64,000 nt of DNA. Origin: Cloeon dipterum. Lineage: Eukaryota > Arthropoda > Insecta > Ephemeroptera > Baetidae. Shown here one piece after another: positions 13,401 to 25,084 of the stretch. Positions within the stretch are counted from its first letter, which is position 1, and each line of letters begins with the position of its first letter. The stretch covers positions 9,920,001 to 9,984,000 of the forward strand of contig NC_088788.1 in assembly GCF_949628265.1 (NCBI RefSeq), written 5' to 3'. The notes beneath the pieces are model-generated. The model had not been told where the DNA came from. It was given only the letters and a program-made list of their open reading frames with translations, and made no database searches. The translations under genes and the position numbers were made by a program.

Positions 13401-13722
13401 TGTCTACGAGGATGTGTCCGCAGTACATCCTGAGTCCCTCGGGCGGCCACTGGCCCTTGAGGTAAATGGCGTCGAGGGAGGCAGTGCGGCGCATGGCCTT
13501 GGTGGCCGTGGCCGTCTTCGGCTGGCAAGCCGAGCCGGGGCTGCGCTGTCCCGAGGACAGGGCAGCGTCCAGCGCCGCCGGAGACACCATCGCCTGCCTC
13601 CAGACGGGCGACGAGCACGGACTGCCTCCGCCGCCGCCGAGCTTGCTGTTGGTGCGCAGCAGCGACGCCATCGGCAGGGTGGCCCGCATCGGACCGTTGC
13701 TCTTGGTCGGCGACTGCTGCAT
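10460..13722 (-). CDS. FAM117/GLCCI1 family protein
   Basis: This is a member of the FAM117 / glucocorticoid-induced transcript 1 family, whose biochemical role is poorly defined. Minus-strand exons, in order: 13722-13390, 13326-13238, 12274-12010, 11813-11624, 11107-10978 and 10670-10460, giving 405 aa with consistent phases. Family signatures include RTASLDAIYLKGQWP and DKATQTSEDW early, SKPAVPRMRNSIEGLNQEIE in the middle, PDGHKAPLAEMLRSTRSVNT, then PPRFGTSPHINRFLAREPPD, and a C-terminal KPSQGSAFQPL repeated in short form. The protein is Ser/Pro-rich and looks mostly disordered. A donor with GTGGTAAGG after exon 4 offers two sites 3 nt apart, both keeping frame. I cannot decide between GLCCI1, FAM117A and FAM117B; arthropods usually have one member. 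Confidence 0.88.
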
Positions 13723-14859
13723 CTTCGGCCGCCGACTGCGCGGCTAGCGGCCGACCATGGCGGCGCCCGCGCGGCACGTCACGAGCCCGCCGGCGTGCCC
13801 GTCGGCGCCGACAGCGCGCCCACCGACGTCACCTCTGCGCCCGCCGGCCGGCCTCACAAGCGTATGCGCCTCGGCGCGTCCACCCAGCTGCCACCCACGC
13901 GTCAAATTCGGCCCCCGAAACTCTGCATTCCGCCCCGAGTCGAACCACCGACAGGACACCACACCACAGGCCCACACAGTACACAGGATTCCCTATTCCG
14001 TTCCGTCTCTCTCACGCACTCATCTGCTGGCGCGCGTGCGGCCAATCAGCGCACGAGTCGCTGCCGGCCCTGCCCACCGCGCAGTCGATAGCTCTGTTGC
14101 CACACCGCCGAGCGCGGTGGCGCGCGAGGACAGCCAGCGACACCATGATGGATTCTTATACAATCTCGTATCCAAAGAATTCTCGGCTAAGGAGCGAAAA
14201 AATGCCTTTTAAATCTTCTTCCATGAATCCAATTGGCTGGTAAATAGATTTTTATATTCATTTCCTTAAAAGAACTTTCCAAAATATTTGCATTCTCACA
14301 GTTATTCTTTAAATATTATGGCGCTATGTTTTGACGATATTATTTTAACAATTAACCCCGGAAAACCTGTATCCACTTTAAAAAGTGGTGCGGAAGGTGA
14401 ACTTTTCGCTCCGCATTATGATGAAACGAACAAAAGAAAACACAGAGTTTCTGGCACTGACTTTTCACCAAATCGTTTCGTTCGGACTTTTTATTTGCAA
14501 TCTCAGAATCGGAGCACAAGATTATGTAAGCTGTAGTAGATTACAAATAATAATTTTTACGATATAATTCAGTGACGATGATGATAATAATACTAAAACG
14601 CATGAGATTTCCGTTGCACACCTTCAATAATAATACTCCAACAGCTCATTGTACCGTTTTCTTGTTGACCGCAACATTCAAAATATATATCTATGTAGTG
14701 CAACTGCAATGAACACATAACGAGGGGGAAAACTGAAAGCACAGCGTCAACTTACGCGTAGAATTTTGCTTTTCTTAAAAGTAAGAGAGAACACAATGAC
14801 GAGATGAACCAAAAAATTGTGTCTGCTACGACGACCACACCCATAGTTAACGACTACAA
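13723..14859. other. Intergenic: FAM117 promoter and Chiffon 3' UTR
   Basis: The stretch from 13723 to about 14150 is strongly GC/CpG-rich and contains a CCAAT box (GCCAATCAGC near 14040), fitting the FAM117 promoter on the minus strand. From about 14200 to 14859 it is AT-rich and is probably the Dbf4/Chiffon 3' UTR, with a candidate minus-strand poly(A) signal at 14490-14495. Open frames in the CpG part look like composition artefacts. Confidence 0.5.
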
Positions 14860-17800
14860 TCACCGCCTGAGGCGGGTGCTATTTCTTGTCCTTGCCCTGC
14901 ACGTCCTGTTCACCACTAATTTCTTGCGCACGGGCGAAGTCTGCGTCCCCGTGACCGAGGCGGCCGCCGTCACCGCCTTGCGCGGCGACTCGGAGCGGGC
15001 CCGGCGCTTGGATGGCGACGTGGCCGCCGCGGCCTTGCCCCTGCTCGCGGCGGCCGCCGCCTGTTTCTTGGTCCTGTACACGGTTTTCACTTTGCCCTTG
15101 GTCCCCTTTTCCTTCACCACCTTGATGGTGACGCCGACAAAGTCCTCGGCGGCATCCACCGCGTCTTCGGCCGGTTTGGCCGCCTGCCGCTTCTTCGGCT
15201 TGTTCGACGGCCAGCCAGTGAGGTTTCGCTTGCGCTTCTTGAAGCGGCCGCGGCTCGACGAGTTGACGGTGCCAGTATCGGACAGCGTGTCCAGCGTCGA
15301 GCCCTCCGACACCGAGCCCAGCCGCCGCTTTGTCCGCGCCAACAGGCCCAGCAGCTCGGCCGTCTGCTGCTGGTGCTGCTGCGGCGGGACCTCCTCCTCT
15401 GGCTGCTGCACCGTATACACCGGCCTCATGTGGTGAGTGCAATCACAGTTTCGGTAGTCGTACACCAGGTGTAGCACGTCCATATCTGACCTAAGGTCCA
15501 CGGCTCCGTCCAGCGTCGCTGTGGGCAAGAGATCGGAAGTCAGATATGGTTCCATAACCGCATTTTTTCGGAAAATTCCCAAAGCGAATAGAATTGAAAT
15601 TTTGCTTTGTATTAGTCTAGGTTATTAATGTTGATTGATAAAATTAAAAATTTAGAGAAATTTTCAAAAATATATATTTCTTACTATCTCATTTCAATAA
15701 AGACCAATGAATAACGAAACGACTCTTTTGGTATCTTGAATAAAAATTTATTCACGTTTTATTACCATGAGCGAAAAATATGTTGAAAAAATAAAAGTTT
15801 TGCCCAGTTTTATCGAATAACTCTAAAAATTAACAGCCGAGGAAATTTGACTGCGCAAATTTGGAAATAAAAGGAAATAAATAATAACAATAATAGAACC
15901 TTCTCCCTGAGACTAACAATACATAGTACTCTCTTTAATTCTTACCCCTTTTATAAAAACACAGCCTTGCATGACTTATCAAAAAGTGCCACTGTTAGTG
16001 CAACAGTGCAAATCACAAACTAAAATTCGTTTGAGACTTGAGCGCTGTTTCACCTGCATTTGCGAGCTCAGCGGCGAGGTCGTCCGTCTCCTCAGGCAGG
16101 GTTCGGCGGGCGGACTTGCGTCTGACCCGGCCTGAGGGCGAAACTTCCGGCGTGGGCGGTGACGCCAGCATCTCGTCCAGCTCCTTGTCCACGTCTTCGA
16201 CGGCCGCCGTAGCCTGCTCGGCCTCGGCGGCGGCGGCTGCTGCGGCGGCCGTCGTGCCGCGGTCGGGCGAGGCGCCGTTGCTGCGTCGGCGGCGCGTCAT
16301 CAAATTTGAGAGGATGGCAAGCGTCGAGGCGTGGCAGCGCGGCGACTTGCGAGGGTTCTTTGCGTCCGCAACCAGCTGCATGGCGCGGTTGCGGGCAGAG
16401 TACTTCCGCTTGCCAGCCGCTGACGGCGACGAGGCGGCGGCCGCCGCCGCGGCCATTTTGGCGCGCATCCGCGGCCGCTTGAACTCGGGCATCTCGTAGG
16501 GCAGGAGAAAGCGCTTTCGAAAGTGGAAGTCCTCGAAACCCTCAAGGAACTCGCAGCTGCCGTCGTCCTGCCGTTGGTACGTCGCGTACCACGGCTCGCT
16601 GCGAGGCTCATGCTCAAAGCTGAAATTCAGATCATGCCACGCCGGCGATTCGGCGCCAAAAATTGGCGCCGCCGCCGCCGCGGCTGTTACGGCTGGCTTG
16701 GTCTTGGCGGGCTCGCTGCCCGTCGTTGCAGAACACGATCTCCGCTGCTTCAGACTGTCCTCCTCCTTAATGCTTGACAGCTGCTCGGCCAGTGGCGTCG
16801 ACGGCACATGATTCGCGCACTCGTCATCATACTCCACCTGATTGTGAAAATAGTTTTAGAACAAGTTCTTAGTTAAATAATTAAGAGTCAGAAATTTAAT
16901 TGTATAAAGTTATGCATTAAATTTTGAAAATTGAATTATGAAGCATTCATATCAATACTATTTAAACGTTTAGACTCTTTTCGGCGAGACAAATCGATCA
17001 GCGTGCCATTCTTTTACGTTACGAGACAGTCCATAATTTTTTCGATATTCACGAAGAGCTCAATAATGACTCTAAATTATTGTTTCTTTGAAATTCTTAG
17101 CTGGTTGTTGTGAGGAATTTTCTCAATAAATTAAGAGTTATTGTACAATCAATTATAAAGGTAGTACCTCTCCATAGATGGATCAAAAGGTTTAATATTG
17201 TGACAAGTACAAGATGTTTATGCCATACAATTGAATATTTATTACCTCGAAATGTGAGATTGTTTATTAACAATAGATCGGGTAACAGCCGTCTAAATTG
17301 GCTTCAAAACTTTCTAAAAACTCTAAAACACGTGAAAATGGAGACATAACGGTGTTTTAAAAGTCTGAAATTCCCAACTAGACAAATAATCACGAGACTG
17401 ACCTTATTGACTTGGCATATATAGGCGCTGGAACGCAGTTTGGCACTTTTGACTTCAAGCCTGTAGTATTCCTTGTTGTCCTCGAGCAGTTTCTCCTCGA
17501 CGGAGAGGCGCTTACGCTTGATGTTGAGGCTCGAGCTGCACGAAGAGTCCTCCTCGGATAAGTGGTGCGGCGCCTTGCCGTTGAGTTGCTCAGTCTTTGG
17601 CTTCGAGTCGGTGCCACCCATCTCGTCGGACACGTCCTCCGAGCCCTCCGAGTTGCGGCTGCGCAGGCGGTGCCGGCAGCAGCCGTCAGCCGACGCCGGG
17701 TAGCGTTTGCGTAGGTTGTGGATGAACTCGTCTCTTTTACCATTCGTCTGGGCCAGGGGGGTTGGCTCGGTCAGGCGGGTGCGCGTGCACCGGGCCGACA

Positions 17801-20800
17801 ACAACGACACCTCCGCCGGACACTCTTTGCGAGCCTTGCTCTCTGCTTGACGCACGCTGCACCGCCTTAACTGGCCATTGCAAACGCCAACGGGCAGCTT
17901 GCGCATCTCACTATCGCACGGGGGCGCCAGCGGCTCGGCTACCGCGGCTCCGCGAGGGGATCTCCGCGGCTGGCTGTGGAAAAAAATAGAGAAATTATTG
18001 CTTAAATTAGTCAAGACGTTTTGACCTGAATTTGTGAAGTTAAAATTAGAAAAGAGGAAAAGTTTTTGATCTCAATTTTCAATCCAGAAGATAAATTTGC
18101 ATCTTTTTTAGCATCAACAGATGGTAAATATTTATTTAAAAAGAAATTTCGTTAATTTGCGGAAATTTTTGACTACTTAATATGGTTAAAATGAATTTTT
18201 TAGGCTTCACAAGCGATTAGGACAGATTAAAAACAGTTTTGAGCTCTAAATATTGTTAAAATCGATTTGAATTAACAATAATTGCGAGATAAATGCTCTT
18301 TTGGTGTCTTAAAAATATTTTAAGATAAAAAATGAATTTCTATTTCATCTACTCTGATTTAATTTAAATTTAATGTGACAAAAAGCACTTTCACCTCAGC
18401 GTTACATTTTTTTATGAATAAAGAAGACTTAATGAATGAAAAATGAGTAATCAGTGAACAATTTATAAACAAACACAATAGCATTATCCTTTTACCTAGC
18501 CTTGACCAAGTCTTCCACCGTCGAATACTTGATCAGATTGTCTAGGTCCTCGTAATTAGTTGAGTCCTCTGTGAACTTGACGTGCGTACTGCTGATCACG
18601 TGCTGCTTCAGGTCAACGTAGTCAATTTCGCAGATTTCGCAGTAGCCTGGGTACAAGACCTCTGGCGATTTGGCTTTTTCCTCAGGTTTTGGCACTTTGG
18701 ACTTGCGAGTCATTCTGTGAGCGGGATTTAAATTAATTTTTGTTCTTTGGGAGGAAAAAAGGAGGCAGTACTCACCTCTGTTCTCCCAGCTGCTGGCAAT
18801 GTCCAGCAACGGGAGCATTTCTAGTCTTTCCAGGGATGAGTTTTGGTGTGCTGAACGGACAACCGTAGTCCAAGTTTATGGACGGCCACGAAGCGAGGTT
18901 TCCGTACAAGGGTTTGTACCTCCTGCGAAATTAAAATTCAGGGTCAGCATCGGCGGTGAATGATTAAACCAAAACTCACTTGTTGATATCTTCTATTTTT
19001 ATGAAAGGACCTTTGAAAGGTCTGATTCGTAGGGCTGGTACGTTGTTTTGGAGGCTATTTTCAATCTTCTCCAACCACTTGGAAAGCTGCAGAAGAATGT
19101 TTTAGAAGGGGAGTGAGGAATTTATTATTTATCTCTACATTTTCTAGTGGCCAAATCGGGATTCCCCATCGGAAGGCATTTTCGAGAACGTCATATGAAC
19201 TGATATTCGTCTGCTGGAGTCTGGCCTTCTCGAGCATGGCATCAGCCCGCGATTTCTGACACACACACAAATAATAATAATTAGATACAGCGTGACGTCG
19301 CACGGGAGGGGATGCAACGGGAAATTCTCACCTGAGCTCGCTTCCTGCCCTCCTGAGGCACTGCGGGAGAGGCGGCTAACCCTTGTCCTGTGGGTGCTGC
19401 AGTTCGCTCAGGCCGATCGGTGACCACGTATTTCACCTCTTTGGCCAGGAAATCGTCGACGACCTGCAATGGAGCGGCGGGTTAGCCGGGCTGCGAGAGA
19501 GCAGGCGTGCGAGAGTGTGTGTGTGTGAGTGTGTGTGACTGACAGCGGCCGCCGCGATGATCGGAAATGCTGGCTGGGGCTGCCGCCGTCAAAGCAGCAG
19601 CGGCGGCAGAAAATCCATTTCGCCAGCCGGCTAAACAGCATGCCCCCATACAAACTGATCAATAACATTTAAGGGGCGTACGAACGCCGACGGCCGGCCG
19701 CCGAGCCGAACCACCGAATTTCGGCCGGCGACGCGCACGTCGGCGCGGCTGGCGTCCGGTGCCGACTCTCGGGGCCGTGAACTTGATATCAGACGGCAAG
19801 TAAGTAAGGTTTATTTTACTAGATAATGTGCGTAAGAAGAGGGAGGGGAAACGGCCAGCGAGCGAGCAGCGGCCGAGGGGAAGCTGGACTGGTGTATGAC
19901 AGGAGGGCGTTAAGCGGGAAAACGCTAGGGGAATCGAGCGAGCAGGTAGGGATAACTCTGGTGCTGCACCAACTGCTAAGTGCTAAACCGATTATTTGAT
20001 CAACCGGGCGAAATAGCCGGTACTTTTTATTACACCGAGTACTTTATCTTGGTTTTTCTGCTTTTAAAAACGGTTAAAAACAGAATTTACACGGTTTAAC
20101 CGGAGATTTTTACTAAAACCGGTTATTCCGATGACCAGGTTCAACGAACTCGGCAGCCGGTTGTCTCACCCGAAAATTATGTTCAAAATTCGCCCGAATT
20201 TCTGCCGAAAATTCCGGTCATTCTGATGCAAATCCAATTCCAATTCTATATTGGCATTTTTTTCATTCCTCTCGCAGATGTTTCTCTCGCCTGGGTGTCT
20301 GGTGAGGCGGCGTTGCCACTTCGCCGACACAACAAACCGACAGCCGCCGACTTGCGGCTTCTTTCGGCGGCGAGTCGGCGCGCGGCGCGACCCGGACCAG
20401 CCTGCGAACGCGCTCGGCGGCCGGGAGCGCGGTGTGCGGGCGAACATTGAACGCGGCCGCGCGGCTGCAGATGCCTGCTAGACGTGGCAACGCTGCGCTC
20501 GAGCTTAAGTGCACGAACGAACACACAACGTCCAGCTTGCTCGTGGAAAACCGAGTGTTTCACTCACAACAAAAATTACAATTTGGCTCGCTGGAGCAGA
20601 ACACAACACACAGGGACCGCACTTTGGACTAGTTTTTCGGCGCACTGATACTCACGGCTCCTAATGTTTTGAGTCTGGACTCGATTTTCGCTGCGTCTGC
20701 ATGATTTTTTAGGTCCAAGTAGAATCGGTAGTCAACTAGCGGCCTCGAGGTCCGTCTGATTTTTAAGTCGGCTGCGGCAAAAACATTTTAATAGATATTT

Positions 20801-20909
20801 TACGAATTAAAAGGCGACGCGCAAACAAACCTGTTTTGATTGTGTTTGCGATGCTGGACTTGATCAGAGTTTTGTTCTCTAATTTCCTCTTCTTCGAGGG
20901 CGATACCAT
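14860..20909 (-). CDS. chif: Dbf4-type regulatory subunit of Cdc7 kinase, Chiffon-like
   Basis: DBF4 activates CDC7 kinase to fire replication origins. Minus-strand exons: 20909-20831, 20771-20656, 19463-19332, 19255-19139, 19086-18980, 18922-18776, 18714-18496, 17973-17403, 16837-16054 and 15518-14860, giving 976 aa. Motif N/BRCT-like is at about 27-148 (RPLVDYRFYLDLKNHADAAK, KEVKYVVTDRPER, AFRWGIPIWPLEN). Motif M is at about 184-230 (KRYKPLYGNLASWPSINLDY). The motif C zinc finger is at about 254-295 with C258, C261, H271 and H277 (PGYCEICEIDYVDLKQHV). The remaining two thirds is a long basic, poly-Ala-rich tail, as in Drosophila Chiffon (whose tail binds Gcn5). It includes conserved-looking islands ESPAWHDLNFSFEHEP and DMDVLHLVYDYRNCDCTHHM. 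The exon-3 upstream intron (1.2 kb) is CpG-rich. Vertebrate DBF4 lacks such a tail. The Gcn5 role here is inference. Confidence 0.9.
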
Positions 20910-21869
20910 AACTCGTCGCTTTACGTTTGTGGCCGACGGACAGCAACAGGGGTCATGTTGGGGTTCGTTTTGACAGCCGGCAGCGCGGCTCTCGTCCGAA
21001 AAAAAAAATGTAGCTCACTCTGGGCGAGCGTTAACTGGTTGAAAGTGCATAGGTGCAGCGTCGACGCCCTTTACGTGGCCGACCGAACGACGTCTTGCTG
21101 CTGCTGCTGCTGCTCTCGTCCGTTGCTTCGGCCGCCAGCCAGAGGCAGCCAGCCAGCGAAAATGGTCAGGCACGCCGTGTGTGAGCTGCGGCGTCGCGGG
21201 CCGTCACCTGCGTTTTTCCGAGTCTCGGGCAACGCTTTTGCCGCTAGATTGCGCGACGAGACGCACTTCCAGCCGTCGGACGCCCTATAAACGCAGGAAA
21301 CTGCCGAGAACAAACATTCCACTGACACAAGCGAGATCCATTTTTCTCTCCCACCTTCTCACAACACAACCGATCGCTCACTCGCAGTGCTCGCTCGCAG
21401 GAGACCCATGGACGGTGCTGCGCCAGACGCCCTCCCGCTGAACCAGCTTGCGCTGACAGGCTGTCCGTTCGGCCGACATCTAGGGGCCTCTTATCGATTT
21501 ATTGCCGTGCCGCAGCCGCGATGATGCCTGCAATGCAAGCGAGCAGAAATATTATTCATCCCAAAAAAATCCTTTTGGAAAAAATTTGTTGAGGATGCTA
21601 ATATATTATCAGAGAGAGCGAGGGAATTGTTTTTTAATCTGAATGAATTATTTTAAAGGTTCTGAGCTTGCAAATAATTTTTATGCAACTAGGATTTTTA
21701 GCTAATTATTCCTTACTAAAATTCGCGCAATTTTAACAGGAGTTTTTCCGCGCAACTTTCTGATTGGCTGATAAATTCTACAGATTTCCTCATTCCTGTC
21801 AAATTATTACATTAATATTGCCCAATCAGAACAATTTCAGCATTTTCAATCAAATAAATTTCATAATAT
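20910..21869. promoter_or_regulatory. Dbf4/Chiffon promoter region
   Basis: CpG-rich sequence runs from about 20930 to 21540. A DRE-like TTATCGAT sits near 21490, a motif known in insect promoters of replication genes. The sequence then turns AT-rich to the MITE at 21870. No gene was recognised on the plus strand. The promoter role is inferred from position and composition. Confidence 0.45.
20921..20956 (-). other. Upstream ORF in Dbf4/Chiffon leader
   Basis: An ATG at 20956 opens an 11-codon frame (MTPVAVRRPQT) that stops 11 nt before the main ATG at 20909. It exists in the mRNA only if transcription starts upstream of 20956, which is likely but not shown. Confidence 0.5.
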
Positions 21870-22009
21870 CGTCCTGGTCCCGGCAAAATTGCGCAACGTT
21901 GAACAAACACCCAAATTTTCATTGTCGAATTGATTGTTGACCTTTTCTTGCAACAAGGAAATTCGCGTTTGGTTGTTGAAAGCTACGCAATTTTGCCGGG
22001 ACCAGGACG
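21870..22009. mobile_element. 140-bp palindromic MITE, copy 1
   Basis: The terminal inverted repeats begin CGTCCTGGTCCCGGCAAAAT and match perfectly for most of the first 28 bp at each end. The outer thirds of the element are largely palindromic. It is flanked by ATAT at 21866-21869 and 22010-22013, a likely 4-bp target duplication. It lies just downstream of the DDOST poly(A) signal. A second copy in the other orientation is at 35711-35849. It has no coding capacity, and its superfamily cannot be settled from a 4-bp duplication alone. Confidence 0.9.
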
Positions 22010-22118
22010 ATATCAAAAAGCTATAGCTTTAAAGATCATTATTTATTCTCATAGTTCATACAAAACACTTCAAACACACGAAAATCATTTGCCCTCAAAT
22101 TCATAACAATAACACCGC

Positions 22119-23837
22119 TTATTGCTCCTTCTTAGACTTGCTGGGTTCTTCCTTGTAATGAAGGAACACTATGCTGAAAAGAAACACGCCAACCATCATG
22201 CTGAATGCGCTGAAATAGTATGGGAAGGCGCTGGGAATGAATCTCTCGTACTGTGTGTGTTCAAGGGGCCGCACGGACACCTGGACAATTTGAAATTTTA
22301 GTCATTTTCAACTTTAAAAACCACTTAAGTATCATTTACCTGAGTGGTGCTGAACAGGTGAGTGTAGCCAATGCGGTTGTAGTCGACCTTGAGTTGGAAG
22401 ACGCCATACACGTCTGGAATCGTGAAGCGCGCCTCGTACTTGCCGCCAGGCTTCTTGGCCAGATTCTTGCGGATGAATGGGTCGATGCGGACAAATTCGA
22501 GCTGTATGTCATCAGCGTCGAAAGGCACCCACTGGCCGACCTGCAGCTTCTCGATTTCGATCGTGTAAACCATGTCCTCGGTGATGGTGTATGCGGCAGG
22601 AGAGTTCTTCTCACCGGCCTTGTGGTGGCTAACACCCTTCACCCTAATCACACCCGTCTCCTTGAACGCCCACTTGCTCAGCGCGGTCGCCACCTCCTGA
22701 TTGCCAGACCTCTTGTGCAGCTGGCCACCCTGAGTGAAAATTAATTAGGATGCGGGTTTGAGAAAGCTTAAATGAAAACTCACTCCTGCCTTCTGAACGG
22801 GAGAGTTGAAGGCTTCATCAGAGAAGAAGAAGAGGGAGCCAGAGAACACGACCCTGGCGCTGTTTCTCGCCTGCAAGGCGGCGATCAGAAGGGTATTCTT
22901 GCCAACAGCGTGAGGGTACTGGAAAATATTGATTTAATTTTTTTCTATCGTTGAGAAATAATTTGACTTACTTCCTTGATGGCTTGGTCGGGGTTGTAAG
23001 AGTAGGCAGAGCTGCTGGCCGTGAGGATGTGCAGCACCAGCGGGTTCTCCTTGTCCGCAACCAGTCCGGTGCCCTCAAACAGCAGGGGCGGAATATTTTT
23101 GGTTCCAACAATCACAGGTGCATTGATAAGGCTTGAGGCTTCGGCCACGATCAAAGTGTGCTGAAAATTAAATAAATTAATCAAGTTCTCACTCTTCAGT
23201 CAATTTAAACTCTACCTTTCCCTTGTCATTGTTGTCGTAGTTGAGGTGGTCGATCACAGATGCACCCTCCTCATCCACCTCGAACCCACACTCAGAGGCC
23301 AACTCTCGCAAAATATCGCTTGACGATGAGCTGCCAGCAACGAGCAAGTTGCCTGTAAAATTAAGGGTGGTTTAAATTTTGAATATAAAAAATAAATCGA
23401 AAATCAAACCTCCATCATCGACGAACTCTGTGAGGGCCTCGACGCTAAGGGTTCCGCCGAATTCCTCCACGGATGGGGCAAAGATGACGATGTGCTCGTA
23501 TAAATACTCGCCGTACTTCTTGATGTTCAAATTAGCGTCGTCCGCGAGTTTGAAGTTGAGTTTGTATCCTCGGTCTGCAAATCAATTGAATATCACACAT
23601 CATACCGGCTACGTGTATAAAGGGGGAGTGTCCGCCTGTCCGGCAAGCCGGCACTGAGTTTGAACCAGAAATTCTCTCACCTGAAAGCGACTTGAAGAAA
23701 ATGGAATGCGTCTCTTTGATGACCAGGTTGTCCAGAAGGACGAGTGTGTTACCACCCGCGGACGCGAGCTGGACATTGGCGGCGAGAGCCAAAAAACCAG
23801 CAAGAAACAGTACAACCCCTGATCGCAACGCCGCCAT
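22119..23837 (-). CDS. DDOST: Oligosaccharyltransferase 48-kDa subunit (OST48)
   Basis: This is the core ER-membrane subunit of the oligosaccharyltransferase complex that N-glycosylates nascent proteins. Minus-strand exons: 23837-23681, 23574-23410, 23352-23216, 23160-22972, 22918-22784, 22729-22340 and 22280-22119, giving 444 aa (human about 456). The N-terminus is a signal peptide ([21 protein letters not shown]). The GIFT-like luminal domain follows ([48 protein letters not shown]). A C-terminal membrane helix ([17 protein letters not shown]) and short lysine-rich cytosolic tail KSKKEQ, an ER-retention-type end, complete the protein. A minus-strand poly(A) signal is at 22042-22047. A hAT-like element is inserted 34 bp upstream of the start codon, within the leader or core promoter. 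Confidence 0.96.
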
Positions 23838-23871
23838 GTTTACAACAAGTGACGGTGGCACTGGTTCACGA

Positions 23872-25076
23872 TAGGGATGGGAATATCAAAGTTGATATAT
23901 CAAAAAATTTTGATATTTCAAATATCATATCAATATCAAGCCTGATATTTGATATATCATATCAGGCTGATATTGATATCAAAGTCAGATATCAAGGTTG
24001 ATATCAGTTGAAATTTTTGACCGACAGATGGCATTTTTCATTCCGGTTTTCGTAAATTTTTTTTGGACCGAACTGTACATTCCGTCACTAAAAGTGGGCG
24101 TTACCAATATTGAAGTTGTCGCAATGCACAAATGGCGCGAAAAATGACTGAGCAGATCGATCACAGATGGATCTGCTGTCAGCTGTGATCAGCTGGCAGT
24201 AATTGCTTGATTGAAAATTAATCTAAATTGTTTGTAAACAATGAATATGGATCTAAATGGCGGTAATTAAGATAATTAATTTTAACTGAACCAATTAAAA
24301 ATTGCATTTGCATATATGATTATTGCGAACATTGCTCTTTAAAAGGCATAACCTAAATTAAAAATTTAAACACTTAAAACCAAACAGCTGCAGTTAAGTG
24401 TAATTTCATTCTGATTTCTCACAATTACGTGTATATCAATTAAACTAAACTATTTATCACTAGATAAAGGTTAGAGGGCACATTTGAGACGGAGAAACAC
24501 CAATACTTTGATTTTAAGATAAATCGACGCTATTCACAGCAGCTGATATTGTCTAGTTATAAAAACTAACAAATTTAATTAACTCATCTTAAATGGCACA
24601 AATAAATTATAATATTTTATTAATTACTAACCAACTATATTTAACTAAAACTAATTAAAAACCCCTGTGGAGTAAGGGGGAAGGGAAAGCAGCTAGATGT
24701 AACTTGTGGCGCCATATGGCGGGAGCTGCCACACCCCTTATCCATAGTCCGAAGTTAAAAAGGCGCGCAAAATTTAAATTATATATAAACTCATGCCCAA
24801 ACTGCAGAAAACCGCGAAATTTTCAAAATTTGTCTCAAAAAACCGATATTTATAAAATATCGGTCAAAAATACTAAAATAATCGGGTTTTAAGCCTTAAA
24901 AATGGCCATAACCGGTTTCGGTTCCTCCGGCGGCCATTTTTTGCTCATCTGGAAATATCAACGTTGACATATCAGAAGTTGATATTTTTTCGGAGATATA
25001 TCAAAATTTTGATATCTGAAATATCATATCAATATCAATTATCGATATTGACTTTTTTCAAAAGTGCACATCCCTA
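23872..25076. mobile_element. Non-autonomous hAT-like DNA transposon
   Basis: The element starts TAGGGATGGG and ends GTGCACATCCCTA, giving short inverted termini (TAGGGATG). It is flanked by a perfect 8-bp direct duplication GTTCACGA at 23864-23871 and 25077-25084, the hallmark of hAT insertion. About 130 bp inside each end is a dense array of GATATATC/TGATATCA-like subterminal motifs, in line with hAT transposase-binding regions. The 1205-bp body is AT-rich with no transposase-like frame, so it is non-autonomous. The intact duplication suggests a young insertion. Confidence 0.9.
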
Positions 25077-25084
25077 GTTCACGA

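Noticed and set aside
16038-16777. Long plus-strand open frames opposite Dbf4/Chiffon exon 9
   Set aside because: Antisense shadows of GC-rich, Ala-rich coding sequence; the minus strand carries the real exon with matching splice sites.
20166-21441. Many overlapping open frames in CpG-rich sequence around the Dbf4 5' region
   Set aside because: They occur in all frames, are Arg/Ala/Pro-rich and lack conserved patterns; explained by CpG composition.
23880-24010. GATATATC tandem-like array considered as satellite or origin DNA
   Set aside because: The same motif array recurs at the other end of a segment bounded by an 8-bp duplication, so it is the subterminal region of a hAT-like element.
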